Source: JAABUE01 sp037440925 (lineage in GTDB: Bacteria > Chloroflexota > Anaerolineae > Anaerolineales > Villigracilaceae). From it: a stretch of 45,024 nt of DNA. A model generated the notes under the pieces. The model searched no databases, had not been told where the DNA came from, and saw nothing but the letters and a program-made list of their open reading frames with translations. The stretch is taken from contig JBBITF010000022.1 in the NCBI GenBank assembly GCA_037440925.1, positions 1-45,024 on the forward strand. The letters are read 5' to 3'. The position numbers were made by a program, and so were the translations under genes. Of this stretch, positions 7,426 through 15,676 are shown piece after piece; the first letter of the stretch is position 1; every line of letters starts with the position of its first letter.

Positions 7426-9753
7426 TTACACCGTCAACATTCCTTCCAGGTCGCTTGTGGTTGCAAAATAAGCCCGATAGGCGGCCGTCTCGGCTAGCGC
7501 TCCACGCAAGGCAATGAACAATTCTGCCTGGAGATAGGGGTTCTTTTCTTGCTGGCCGGGTGAAAGGACAATTTGGTCTTCGTTTTTGGTCAAAAACAGG
7601 TGTCCGCCGGCGGCTAGCCATTCCAGCCCAATTTCTACGGCAGCCTGGCGCGCGGCCATGGCAGCGGTCAATTCTTGTAAACTGGTTTGGCCGCCCTTTT
7701 GGTTCAGGGCAAATTTACACAATCCTGTCAGCCGCTTCAAAAACTCCTGGGGCTTGTCTTCGGCAGGAGAAACGGCGAACACATACACCCGTTTCGGCTT
7801 GACTATCTGTAGCGCCTTGCGCGCTTCTGCAAGAGAAGGCGGCGTGGTGTAAATGACCAACTCCTCTGCCGGGTGCAGCGCAAAGCGGGTTTTGCCTCTT
7901 TCTCGATGCTCCCCTTCGGCCCAAATCAACGCGCTGTGGGCGAGCGTTTCCGCTTTACGGCTGCTTTTGGCTCTGCAATCTATGATCTCTATTTTCCCGG
8001 CTTTGACTTCAACAGCAGCCGCTTCAATCGTCCGAAAGGCCTCGAATTGTAACGTAACTTGCCGCTGGCCGCGGTACGAGGTAGCCCGCATAGAGTAAGC
8101 CACGTCGAAGCGGCTTTCTGCTTCGGGTAAGGTCTCAGTTGCGCCATTCCACCACAGCAGGCTTTGAGTGTAACCATGTTCATCTTCGATTTGCAAGCGC
8201 AGATGCTCTTTGTTTTTCCCGATGGGGACGGCAGAGAGCAGTTTTGCGTTTCGCGTAGCCATAATCAAAGGTGGGTTGCCGGCGCCAAAGGGAGCCAGGA
8301 TTTCGAGCGACTCGGCTAGCGCAAGGTTGATTTCGTCGAAACCCAGCCAGGCGTCAATTTGTTGCGCCGCTTCTTCCTGGACCCCCGAACTGAGTTGCGC
8401 TGCCACGGCTTTTGCCACGCCTCGACGGAATTCCGCCAACTTCGCGGATTCGAGCGTCATCCCTGCCGCCATGGGATGACCGCCAAATCCAAGCAGCAAG
8501 TCTTTTTGGGTGGCGATGGCCTCGGTGATATGCACTCCCTCAATGGAACGGGCCGAGCCGCGTAAGATGCCGTCTTCTCCTTCGCTGAGCAAAATGGCCG
8601 GTTTGTGGTAGCGGTCTACCAGTTTGTTCGCCACAATGCCTACCACGCCGCCCGGCCAGTGAGGATGCGCCAGCACAAGAACCGGCTCGTTCAGCAAGTC
8701 CGCTTCTTTTTGGAGCAGCGCTTCAGCCGCCTCCCACACTTGGCGGGTGAGCAATTGCCTTTGGGCATTCAGCCCTTCTACTTGTGCAGCCAGCACGTGC
8801 GCTCTGGCCGGTTCCTTGGTAAGCAGCAATTCGACCGCCAGATTGGCGTCGCTCAGCCGTCCCAGAGCGTTCAAGCGTGGAGCAAACGAGAAGCCAATCG
8901 TTTCTTCGGTCAGGGTTTCGAGAGCCGCTCCTGCTATTTCTGCCATGGCCCTCAGGCCGAGGCGCGAGGTATTGCGCAGGGCCTGGATGCCTCGCTTGGT
9001 CAGGGCGCGCGTCTCGCCTTTAAGCAGGGCTACGTCGGCAATCAGGCCTAAGGCTGCCAGGTCGAGGAGATTTTCGATTTCAATATGGCCGCCTTCGAGT
9101 AGGAGCGCCTCGGCCAGTTTGTAGGCCACGCCTACGCCCGCCAGGTGGCGCAGAGGGTGTTCTGTGGGCAGCAACTTGGGGTCAAGGAGGATTTTAGCGT
9201 CAGGTAAATCGAAATCTTCTCGAGGGTCGGCTTTGTTGACATTTGCCTTTGGTTCGCGCGGGAGCGGGTCGTGATGGTCGGTGACGATGACATCCACGCC
9301 GCGCATTTTCGCGTAGTCAATGGCTTGATGAGCGGTGATGCCCGTGTCGCATGTAATGAGCAAGCGCACGCCTCCATCGAGAAGGGGCGCGAGACTCTGG
9401 ATATGGACGCCGTGATTCTCTTTACCTCGAATGGGGATGTAATATCTTACGTCTGCGCCCAGGGCTTGCAAAGTTTGTACCAACAGGGCAGTAGAGGTTT
9501 GGCCGTCTACGTCGAAGTCGCCCCACACGGCAATTTTCTCTGCGTTGCGTATAGTCGAATGGATAAGAGCCGCTGCGTGTTCAGCCTCAGGAAAAGGCGC
9601 AGAAGGGTTTTCTTCGGGATGCAGGAAGGCGCGTGCGGCGGCGGGGGTGCTCATTCCGCGCCGGACGAGAGTCTGCGCAATGAGCGGAGGCAGGCCCAGG
9701 TCTGCGAAAGAAGCGGGGACGTTTACGGGGCGAGGGTCGAGCCAGCGGGTCAT
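7426..9753 (-). CDS. recJ: Single-stranded-DNA-specific exonuclease RecJ
   Basis: A 775-residue RecJ, the 5'-to-3' single-strand exonuclease of recombination and mismatch repair. It has the DHH-family signature: motif I WGDFDVDG (residues 78-84), CDTGIT with its Asp, and motif III TDHHD (159-162). The DHHA1 domain carries GGHPMAAGMTL, followed by an OB-type domain. About 200 C-terminal residues beyond the core resemble the extra domain of long Gram-positive RecJs. I chose ATG 9753 rather than the in-frame ATG 9783, because a -35/-10 pair places the transcription start exactly on 9753 and there is no ribosome site for either. It is preceded by the LCP gene on the same strand, separated by a strong hairpin. 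Confidence 0.95.
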   Translation of the reverse strand: MTRWLDPRPVNVPASFADLGLPPLIAQTLVRRGMSTPAAARAFLHPEENPSAPFPEAEHAAALIHSTIRNAEKIAVWGDFDVDGQTSTALLVQTLQALGADVRYYIPIRGKENHGVHIQSLAPLLDGGVRLLITCDTGITAHQAIDYAKMRGVDVIVTDHHDPLPREPKANVNKADPREDFDLPDAKILLDPKLLPTEHPLRHLAGVGVAYKLAEALLLEGGHIEIENLLDLAALGLIADVALLKGETRALTKRGIQALRNTSRLGLRAMAEIAGAALETLTEETIGFSFAPRLNALGRLSDANLAVELLLTKEPARAHVLAAQVEGLNAQRQLLTRQVWEAAEALLQKEADLLNEPVLVLAHPHWPGGVVGIVANKLVDRYHKPAILLSEGEDGILRGSARSIEGVHITEAIATQKDLLLGFGGHPMAAGMTLESAKLAEFRRGVAKAVAAQLSSGVQEEAAQQIDAWLGFDEINLALAESLEILAPFGAGNPPLIMATRNAKLLSAVPIGKNKEHLRLQIEDEHGYTQSLLWWNGATETLPEAESRFDVAYSMRATSYRGQRQVTLQFEAFRTIEAAAVEVKAGKIEIIDCRAKSSRKAETLAHSALIWAEGEHRERGKTRFALHPAEELVIYTTPPSLAEARKALQIVKPKRVYVFAVSPAEDKPQEFLKRLTGLCKFALNQKGGQTSLQELTAAMAARQAAVEIGLEWLAAGGHLFLTKNEDQIVLSPGQQEKNPYLQAELFIALRGALAETAAYRAYFATTSDLEGMLTV

Positions 9754-9759
9754 GGTCTG

Positions 9760-9788
9760 ATTATACGGGATAAATGCCAACATCCCAA
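9760..9788 (-). promoter_or_regulatory. Promoter of recJ, predicted leaderless
   Basis: On the - strand TTGGGA (9788-9783), a 17-base spacer and a perfect TATAAT (9765-9760) are followed after six bases by ATG 9753. The expected transcription start is the A of the ATG. The -35 lies inside the right arm of the hairpin at 9777-9818. Confidence 0.65.
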
Positions 9789-9818
9789 AGGCGCGTTTGC
9801 CAGCCTCTGGGATGTTGG
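9777..9818 (-). terminator. Strong hairpin after the LCP gene
   Basis: CCAACATCCC and GGGATGTTGG are perfect arms, and the stem continues inward through AGAGGC/GCCTTT to 16 pairs with one G-T and a 10-base loop. There is no clean T-run on the - strand side (CATTTAT). It separates the LCP gene from recJ and overlaps the recJ promoter. Confidence 0.65.
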
Positions 9819-9839
9819 GGAGCGTTTGTGGACCTGGTT

Positions 9840-11288
9840 TTATTGCGGAATTAGGTTGATGGCGTCTGCGCCAACGCGCACTTCGATATCGTAAGGGGAG
9901 GCTGGGTCGGGGGCAAAGATGATTTGATTGGTGGCATTGACGCCGAATACGCTGATCAGGTATTTCAAGGTGTACAACTTGGGGCCGTAGATTACGATGG
10001 TAGTGCGGTCATATTGCCGATCGGCATAGGCGCTGGCTTCCAGCACTTGCATCCCCTGGGCAAGCAGGTAGTTGCCGGTGCGCTCTGAAAGGCCAGCGGT
10101 GAACGTTCCGTTGGTTATTCGCACGCGCGCGCCATCTGCTTGCATCAACGCGGTGAGGTCGCCGCTGGCCAGCGGGCTGAGCGGGCCGCCGGTGGTGAAA
10201 ATTTCGTCGCGCAAGACGCGAATCTTGTCGGGGATGGGTTTGAAGATGCTGGCTTGCTGACCGCCCAGCACGACGTTGTCGAACGTTACCATGCTGTAAT
10301 CAATGACGCCGCGTTTGATGTTCTCTTTTGGTATTTGAGAGAGCAAGACGCCCAGTTTTGCAGCGTCATCGAAAGACAGATTAGTGCGCAGGCCTGACTG
10401 CACTTCGGCGTAGATTTCAGGCGCTTTGGCAAACATGGTGGGAAAGTTCTGCGGCGAGAAAACCTGGTCAACGAGCGCCATGATAACTTGCTGTTGGCGG
10501 TTGGCGCGGTCCACGTCGCCGCCGGCAGTGTAGCGGTTGCGCGCATAGCCCAGCACCTCGAAGCCGGCCAAGGTTTGACAACCTTTTTCGAGGACTTTAT
10601 GTTTCTTTTGCCCGATGGGGTCAATTTTAATTTTTTCGGGGATGCACAAGTAGAGGCCGCCCATAGCGTCAATGGCTTCCTCAAAGGCTTTGAAGTCTAC
10701 CTGAGCATAATATTGGATGGGTACGCCAATGAACTGCTCGACGGTCTTGACCGCCAGGCCGGGCCCCCCGCCGGGTAATTTATTCCCTTCGCCCAGCGAG
10801 TAGGCGACGTTGATGCGGCTGTAGCCATAGCCAGGGATGTTGACCCACATGTCGCGTGGTATGGACAACATCCCAGCCGTCTTGCTAACCGGGTCAATGG
10901 TGAACAAGATCATCGAGTCAGAGCGCGGCGCGCCCTCGCCGGCAATCCAGTCGCGCTCGTCCAAACCAATGAATAACAGAGTGACGCGGCTGCCGCCGTC
11001 CCAGGAGGGTGGTGCAAATTCTTCTGGCGCGGCTATTTCGGGCGCCGGCGTATTGATGGCTATCGGCGTGCCTTCTTCGTCTACAATGACCGGTCCCGTC
11101 AGGGTGCTACCGGAGGTTCCACAACTGGCAGGAGCCACGCCTGGCAGAGCGGTAATGGTCCAACAAGTGACCAGGCCGCGAATCACGAGGAATGCAGGAA
11201 TGGCCAACGCCACCGCCGCCGCCCACAAAATCAAGCGGCCAATCGGCAAGCGTTGGAGGTGGGGAAGTTTCAGGGATATTTTTTTCAT
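9840..11288 (-). CDS. LytR-CpsA-Psr (LCP) family cell-wall glycopolymer ligase
   Basis: A 482-residue membrane-anchored LCP protein, which attaches polyprenyl-linked glycopolymers to peptidoglycan on the outer face of the membrane. A short basic N-terminus is followed by one transmembrane helix (LILWAAAVALAIPAFLVI). The LCP domain shows RSDSMILFTIDP, SIPRDMWVNIPGYG with the catalytic Arg region, RINVAYSLG and GYARNRYTAGGDVDRANRQQQVI. A C-terminal LytR_C domain (VRITNGTFTAGLSERTGNYL) completes the usual architecture. It starts four bases after the stop of the HEAT gene, so they share a transcript. Presence of LCP and VanW proteins fits a monoderm envelope. Confidence 0.92.
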   Translation of the reverse strand: MKKISLKLPHLQRLPIGRLILWAAAVALAIPAFLVIRGLVTCWTITALPGVAPASCGTSGSTLTGPVIVDEEGTPIAINTPAPEIAAPEEFAPPSWDGGSRVTLLFIGLDERDWIAGEGAPRSDSMILFTIDPVSKTAGMLSIPRDMWVNIPGYGYSRINVAYSLGEGNKLPGGGPGLAVKTVEQFIGVPIQYYAQVDFKAFEEAIDAMGGLYLCIPEKIKIDPIGQKKHKVLEKGCQTLAGFEVLGYARNRYTAGGDVDRANRQQQVIMALVDQVFSPQNFPTMFAKAPEIYAEVQSGLRTNLSFDDAAKLGVLLSQIPKENIKRGVIDYSMVTFDNVVLGGQQASIFKPIPDKIRVLRDEIFTTGGPLSPLASGDLTALMQADGARVRITNGTFTAGLSERTGNYLLAQGMQVLEASAYADRQYDRTTIVIYGPKLYTLKYLISVFGVNATNQIIFAPDPASPYDIEVRVGADAINLIPQ

Positions 11289-11292
11289 TTCT

Positions 11293-11868
11293 TCATGTAG
11301 GCTTGAGATAGACCATGTTCAATCCCAAGCGTTCCAGGCCTTCTTCAGCCCAGTGTTGCACCAGGGTCGAGTCATCTTCCAGGGCAGCCATGAGGGCTGG
11401 GATAGCGCGCGGGTCGGCAATTTCAGCCAGAGCGCGCGTGGCGTTGATGCGCGCTCTTTGCGGCGCATCTTTGGGTAAGTCTAACAGCATGGGGACGCAG
11501 GCCGCTCCAATGGCGATCAGCGCGTTACAGGCCAGCGTAGAGACCAGCGAATCCGCATCGCTCAGGGCCCGGATGAGCGGGCTGATGGCTGTTTCGTCAG
11601 CGCGGCTCCCCAACCCAAGCGCGGCCGCCTGGCGCATTTCGGGAGCAGGATCGTCCAAAAACGGGAGCAGGTCTTCGGTCCGCGTGTGAGGCGATTGGGC
11701 CAGCGCACACAGCGCCCACCAGCGGTGGTCCTCGTCGCCGGAATCCAGCAAGCGGCGCAGCGCAGGGAAGGCGGCCTCTCCCATCTCCGCCAGTTCATGC
11801 GCGGCTGTTTCGGCGCGCGTCTCGTCGCCGCTGGTCAGGTCGGCCAGCAGGTCATCTAACACAGGCAC
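11293..11868 (-). CDS. HEAT-repeat protein
   Basis: A 191-residue all-helical repeat protein starting with GTG at 11868 behind an AGAGGT site. Repeats of about 31 residues are visible, for example AAHELAEMGEAAFPALRRLLDSGDE, MRQAAALGLGSRADETAISPLIRAL and INATRALAEIADPRAIPALMAAL. These match PBS-lyase/HEAT modules, which act as protein-binding scaffolds. There is no signal peptide, so it is cytoplasmic. It sits tightly between the Trm112-like gene (9 bases) and the LCP gene (4 bases), suggesting one operon. The partner is unknown. Confidence 0.88.
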   Translation of the reverse strand: MPVLDDLLADLTSGDETRAETAAHELAEMGEAAFPALRRLLDSGDEDHRWWALCALAQSPHTRTEDLLPFLDDPAPEMRQAAALGLGSRADETAISPLIRALSDADSLVSTLACNALIAIGAACVPMLLDLPKDAPQRARINATRALAEIADPRAIPALMAALEDDSTLVQHWAEEGLERLGLNMVYLKPT

Positions 11869-11877
11869 ACAGACCTC

Positions 11878-12096
11878 TTATCGGGCGGGGGGCGGGACGG
11901 GCAAGCTTTCCTTCGCCGTGTTGACCCATTTGTCGCCTTCCTCGATCAACATGACCGGGATGTCGTCCACAATAGGATATTTGCGCCCGCAGTCCTGGCA
12001 GATGAGCCAGGTGTCCTTGTGCAACGTCAGCAGGCCATCTTTTTCGCGCACGCAACTTGGGCAGCGCAGGATTTCGAGCAAATCTTGACTGATCAT
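11878..12096 (-). CDS. Trm112-like zinc-ribbon protein
   Basis: A 72-residue protein of the Trm112/YcaR family. ATG 12096 is preceded by GGAG at a normal distance; a longer in-frame reading upstream has no family similarity. Two CxxC pairs (C12/C15 in LRCPSC and C33/C36 in CQDC) form a zinc ribbon, followed by RKYPIVDDIPVMLIEE, the hallmark of the family. Eukaryotic and archaeal Trm112 activates several methyltransferases; the bacterial proteins have no firmly known role. It is the first gene of the HEAT/LCP transcript. A Pro-rich tail (PVPPPAR) ends the protein. Confidence 0.88.
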   Translation of the reverse strand: MISQDLLEILRCPSCVREKDGLLTLHKDTWLICQDCGRKYPIVDDIPVMLIEEGDKWVNTAKESLPVPPPAR

Positions 12097-12296
12097 GGAT
12101 ACTCCAGTTTCAACAGGGGGATATTCTATCATATCTGCCTGGGGGATGCCTTGCCTCCAACGGCGTTTGGGCGCAGAGGCCGTCCATTTGCGCTCGTGGA
12201 AGGGCTTCAAGCCTGTCTTGCCTGGCATGTTTGGCACGCTAACCTGAAAGCGGGAAGTGAAAACCTGCAATTTGCTTTTTGGGGAGCGGCGCGGGA

Positions 12297-13076
12297 TTAG
12301 CCGATTTCGCCGGCCGGTGGGATGATTTCTCCCTCCCCTTTAATCAGGCCCAGGCCGGTTTCCCGTACCGCTTCTTTGGCGGCCAGGTCTGCGCGAATGC
12401 CATACACATAAGCCAGGTAAGGGCCTTCGTACCCTGCCTGACGCAACTTCTTCTGCCATCCTGCCGAGCGCATTCGTTGTGCCCAGGTGAGGACATTCCG
12501 CCGGCTGAGGCGGGTCTTGGCTTCGGCCACTACCGTAAGACGCCGCCCTTGGGAGTCTTCGACGCGCAGGATGACATCCACCTCGCCGTTCAAACGAAGG
12601 CTGTGGGCTTCTTCTAGCAGACGGTAGCCCTTGAGACGCATGACGGTTTCGGTTACAGAAGTGGCTTCCTCCTCGAAACTGGCGCCAATAGAGGCCTTCA
12701 GTCCGCCCAATTCACGCGCCAGGTTGTCTACTTTCTGCTCGGTGCGCTTTTGGGCTTCGGTCAACGCATCCACCCGCTGCCCTAGCAAGCGTAATTGTTC
12801 GTCGGTGCGCTTTTGGGCTTCGGTCAACGCATCCACCCGCTGCCCTAGCAAGCGTAATTGTTCGTCGGTGCGCTTTTGGGCTTCGGTCAGTTCACGCTGG
12901 GCTTCGGTCAGTTCACGCTGGGCTTCGGTCAGTTCACGCACAATCTGTGGCAATTGCATGAACTCATCATTTAAGATCGCGCGTCGTAAGGCCTGCTGCC
13001 ACTCAGGATGAGTATTCAGCAGATGCAACAAATCTTGAAAATCGCGGACGGTGAATGCCATTCCGGATGTCTCCAT
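12297..13076 (-). CDS. Coiled-coil protein with C-terminal PD-(D/E)XK nuclease-like domain (DUF3782-like)
   Basis: A 259-residue protein with two parts. Residues 10-50 are helical; 50-125 are a coiled coil built from perfect tandem repeats (ELTEAQR three times, then a 21-residue LTEAQKRTDEQL-type unit twice and partly again). Residues 130-259 match the restriction-like fold seen in DUF3782 proteins: GASFEEEATS, RLNGEVDVILRVED and VVAEAKTRLS give an E...D...ExK arrangement. Such proteins are common in cyanobacteria and Chloroflexota, often in many copies, and have no proven role. The start could be ATG 13076, set by a leaderless-type TATAAT, or ATG 13061, which has GGAG nine bases upstream. 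Confidence 0.82.
   Translation of the reverse strand: METSGMAFTVRDFQDLLHLLNTHPEWQQALRRAILNDEFMQLPQIVRELTEAQRELTEAQRELTEAQKRTDEQLRLLGQRVDALTEAQKRTDEQLRLLGQRVDALTEAQKRTEQKVDNLARELGGLKASIGASFEEEATSVTETVMRLKGYRLLEEAHSLRLNGEVDVILRVEDSQGRRLTVVAEAKTRLSRRNVLTWAQRMRSAGWQKKLRQAGYEGPYLAYVYGIRADLAAKEAVRETGLGLIKGEGEIIPPAGEIG
12741..12942. repeat. In-frame tandem repeats (63 bp and 21 bp) in the coiled-coil gene
   Basis: A 63-base unit is present at 12741, 12804 and, partly, 12867. It is followed by three 21-base units at 12880-12900, 12901-12921 and 12922-12942. Units are identical or nearly so and are multiples of three, so copy-number change keeps the reading frame and only lengthens the coiled coil. 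Confidence 0.95.
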
Positions 13077-13082
13077 AAGTTA

Positions 13083-13088
13083 ATTATA
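13083..13088 (-). promoter_or_regulatory. TATAAT box six bases before ATG 13076
   Basis: On the - strand a perfect TATAAT is followed by TAACTT and then ATG 13076, the same leaderless spacing as recJ. No clear -35 is seen. Confidence 0.45.
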
Positions 13089-13166
13089 ATTCAGATTTGC
13101 ACTGCTTGGGTGGGCCACGCCAGCGCCTTTAAGTTCGTAGCGCGGTTATGCTGCAACCAAACGTAC

Positions 13167-13245
13167 GACAAGCCTTAAGACTTGTCCTACAGAATCTTCG
13201 CGATTGGCGTAGTTGCAATACTAGTGGGCTATTGTCGTGTATTGC
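13167..13245. repeat. Two inverted repeats between the VanW gene and the coiled-coil gene
   Basis: GACAAG (13167-13172) and CTTGTC (13181-13186) flank a CTTAAG core. GCAATAC (13215-13221) and GTATTGC (13239-13245) form a second stem 12 bases after the VanW stop on the - strand. The second could end VanW transcripts. The 13077-13257 gap holds no gene that I can support. Confidence 0.5.
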
Positions 13246-13257
13246 GCAGTTTGCAGA

Positions 13258-15144
13258 TCAATTGGACGAAAGGCACACCCCCTTGCGCTTGGCCAGTTTC
13301 TCTGGCTCTTCGGTGCCTGGCCCGATCTGGCAGACGGCCTGCCAGGGTTCGTAGTGGGTTTTGAACTGGTCGGTGAAGTAGACCGCGCCGTTCTTGAAAA
13401 CGGTTCGGGTGACGACCACATCGGCGCCGCTGGCGGCCCAATCCACTTGCTTGATCTGGCCTTTTTCCAATTCGTCGTTGACCTCGAACAGTGGCTTGGG
13501 CGGTGGGACGACGTTTTGCGGGCCGGTTGTCTCCCAGGTGACGCTGCGCCCATCGCGCGTGGAATACAATTTCCAGGTGAGGGTGCGCGCTTCAGGGCTG
13601 ACGTAGGTTTCCATCAGAATCCAGTAGGGTGTATCGTTGATAAATTTGAAGTCCACCAGCGGGAAGTAGACGGTAGCGTCCAGCCCGGCCAGGTTGGGAT
13701 CCACCGCGCCGCTGGCAGTCTGTTCATAATAGGAAACGCGGTAGGCGTGCGGGATGCGCTCTACTACCGGGAAGCCGTAATGGAAGACCGTGCGGAACAG
13801 CGTAGTGCTGACCTGGCACACGCCGCCGCCCACACCCTTGATGGTGCGTCCACCGTAAATGATGAGCGCCTCGGCAAAGCCGTTGTCCAGGCTGACATCG
13901 CCCATAGCGGCCCCCATCGAAAAGGTTTCGCCGGGGGCTACCAGCAAGCCGTCGAAGCGGGCCGCTGCCGCCTGGATGTTCTGGATGCGCTCGGCGCTGG
14001 AACCGTAGAAATATGAAGTCTCCGCAAGCAGCAATTCGGTAATCCCCAATTGCTCGCCGCTAGCTGTATCTGGCACGGCTGGCTGGGTCTCGGCAATTTG
14101 CAAGGGGATGTTATGCTCGCCCCGCAGCAGGGCTTCGTTGATGGCTACGATGCTGGCGCTTACGTCTACGGCGCGCCCAACTTTGGCATGCTGAATCAGT
14201 TCCAGTTGGCGGGTAGTGTCATTGAAGCGGAAGCGTGCATTTTCTGGTTTGCGGTCTACGTAGGCGGCAATGTTGACCAGCGCTTCGCGCAATTGGTTTG
14301 GATCTAACCCCACTTGTACTTCGGCAGTTCCGCCATTTTCAACGCGGCGCACGGTCAGCATTTTGGCCAACACTTGCACGTCATACGTCCACGGACCCGG
14401 GTCGTCTGCCCCAGCGTTGGGGACATAGAGTGTCATCGGTTGGCTCAACACGCGGCGCGCCATTTCTGCCTGCCCCGATACGTCCACGATTTGCGGCTGT
14501 TGTTCACGCACTACCAGGGGGACTTCGCCGTCGCGAAAGGTCTGTAACTGGGCGCTCAGGAAGATCAGGGTGCTGTCAACATCCAGGGTTCGCCCCGCTT
14601 GACCGGGCTGTGCGACCACTTCGGTTCCGACTACGCTCAGGCTTGCTTCCGTTATCGGTTGGTTGATTTCTGCCGAGAGCGCTTGCAGGTATTGGTAGGC
14701 TACACGCTGATCGAACAGGATGACAGGCGGCGCTTCTGCTCCCTGGCTGCGGGCGCGCATCTGAGCGTCTAAACTGGCCAGCAATCCGCCGCTGCGACCG
14801 AGGCGGTAGGCTGCCTGGGCGCTGGCCGAAGCGTCGAAGGCCATCCCCATCTGCGCAGGAGAGACCAGCCACACTTTAGCGCCGTCGCGTAGCAAAATCT
14901 TGCCGGTATACGGATAGGATAGAGTCTGGCTGAGTTTGAGGGAGGCCTCGGCAGGCGCCAGGCCAGAGAGGTCCACGCCTGCAACTGAGACGCCAGGGAA
15001 GATGCGCCCGGCGTACCACAATTGATAGCCAAGCGTCCACGACAGCACGAGGGTCAGAAAGAGCGCTAATCCGCCCAACAGGGACGCCAAAATTTGCTGC
15101 CAGAGCAACTCCTGGCGTGGCGCAGGATAAGGATAAGATGTCAT
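13258..15144 (-). CDS. VanW-family envelope protein
   Basis: A 628-residue protein anchored by one N-terminal transmembrane helix (ILASLLGGLALFLTLVLSWTLGY). The outer part begins with FPGVSVAGVDLSGLAPAEA, the start of a peptidoglycan-binding (PG_binding_4-like) domain that seems to occur twice. The VanW domain follows around residues 370-500, with FDGLLVAPGETFSMGAAMG, GGGVCQVSTTLFRTVF and RIPHAYRVSYYE. A final beta-rich G5-like segment (VVVTRTVFKNGAVYFTDQFKTHY) ends the protein. VanW proteins are associated with cell-wall processes and glycopeptide clusters, but their activity is unknown. ATG 15144 is chosen because a TATAAT box lies seven bases before it; a TTG six codons upstream is the alternative. 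Confidence 0.92.
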   Translation of the reverse strand: MTSYPYPAPRQELLWQQILASLLGGLALFLTLVLSWTLGYQLWYAGRIFPGVSVAGVDLSGLAPAEASLKLSQTLSYPYTGKILLRDGAKVWLVSPAQMGMAFDASASAQAAYRLGRSGGLLASLDAQMRARSQGAEAPPVILFDQRVAYQYLQALSAEINQPITEASLSVVGTEVVAQPGQAGRTLDVDSTLIFLSAQLQTFRDGEVPLVVREQQPQIVDVSGQAEMARRVLSQPMTLYVPNAGADDPGPWTYDVQVLAKMLTVRRVENGGTAEVQVGLDPNQLREALVNIAAYVDRKPENARFRFNDTTRQLELIQHAKVGRAVDVSASIVAINEALLRGEHNIPLQIAETQPAVPDTASGEQLGITELLLAETSYFYGSSAERIQNIQAAAARFDGLLVAPGETFSMGAAMGDVSLDNGFAEALIIYGGRTIKGVGGGVCQVSTTLFRTVFHYGFPVVERIPHAYRVSYYEQTASGAVDPNLAGLDATVYFPLVDFKFINDTPYWILMETYVSPEARTLTWKLYSTRDGRSVTWETTGPQNVVPPPKPLFEVNDELEKGQIKQVDWAASGADVVVTRTVFKNGAVYFTDQFKTHYEPWQAVCQIGPGTEEPEKLAKRKGVCLSSN

Positions 15145-15151
15145 GCCCCCG

Positions 15152-15157
15152 ATTATA
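15152..15157 (-). promoter_or_regulatory. TATAAT box seven bases before the VanW start
   Basis: On the - strand TATAAT is followed by CGGGGGC and ATG 15144. The G-run could serve as a weak ribosome site, but the spacing predicts transcription starting next to the ATG. No convincing -35 is visible. Confidence 0.45.
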
Positions 15158-15180
15158 CCCAATGTCTGGTCCGAGTTTTT

Positions 15181-15675
15181 TTACTTCTTCCCTTCCAGCA
15201 CTCGCTGGCGGGTGTACGGAATCAGCCCGCCGGCGTCAATGATGGCCTGACGCGCCTTGGGCAGCGGCACGATGTCGAACGATTTGCCTTTGGTCTTGTT
15301 GATCACCTTGTCGGCGGTGATTTCCAGTTCGTCGCCCTCCTCGGCCTCGATCTCCGGGCAGATAACCGTGCGCAGCCCCAGGTTGATCGAGTTTTGCAGG
15401 AAGATGCGGGCGAAGTGTTTCGCCACCACCACCAGGTCGGGTCCCTTTAGGCAGGAGGCGGCCTGTTCGCGCGACGAACCGCAGCCGAAGTTCTTGCCCG
15501 CCACGATGACGCTTCCGGCAGGAATCTCGCCCTTCTTCAGCCGGGCGTTGAATTCGGCCTGGTCGGCAAACGCGTATTGCGGCGTCTCCGTCGGCAGGAC
15601 GGTGGCCATGAAGCGGCCGGGGTAGATAATGTCGGTCGAAATGTCATCGCCGAGTTTCAAAACCACTTTACCCAT
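15181..15675 (-). CDS. Aconitase-family hydro-lyase, small subunit (LeuD-like)
   Basis: A 164-residue swivelling-domain subunit of the isopropylmalate/homoaconitate isomerase type. LGDDISTDIIYPGRFM is the substrate-loop start, and GKNFGCGSSREQA is the signature of small subunits. It pairs with the large subunit, whose stop codon ends one base before; GGAGG precedes ATG 15675. It is the last gene of the five-gene module. The partner genes are a lyase, a CoA-transferase and an isocitrate-dehydrogenase-like enzyme rather than a LeuA synthase, so leucine synthesis is not the obvious role. Isomerising a citrate- or citramalate-like acid is the natural inference. The exact substrate cannot be read from the loop by eye. 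Confidence 0.9.
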   Translation of the reverse strand: MGKVVLKLGDDISTDIIYPGRFMATVLPTETPQYAFADQAEFNARLKKGEIPAGSVIVAGKNFGCGSSREQAASCLKGPDLVVVAKHFARIFLQNSINLGLRTVICPEIEAEEGDELEITADKVINKTKGKSFDIVPLPKARQAIIDAGGLIPYTRQRVLEGKK

Positions 15676-15676
15676 T

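Noticed and set aside
6644..7621. Longer N-terminal form of AlaX starting at 7621
   Set aside because: The additional residues overlap the recJ 3' end and look random; ATG 7357 has a perfect GGAGG site and the family N-terminus.
12741..12942. Direct repeats resembling a small CRISPR array
   Set aside because: The units are contiguous without spacers, are multiples of three and encode a regular coiled coil in frame; no cas genes are nearby.
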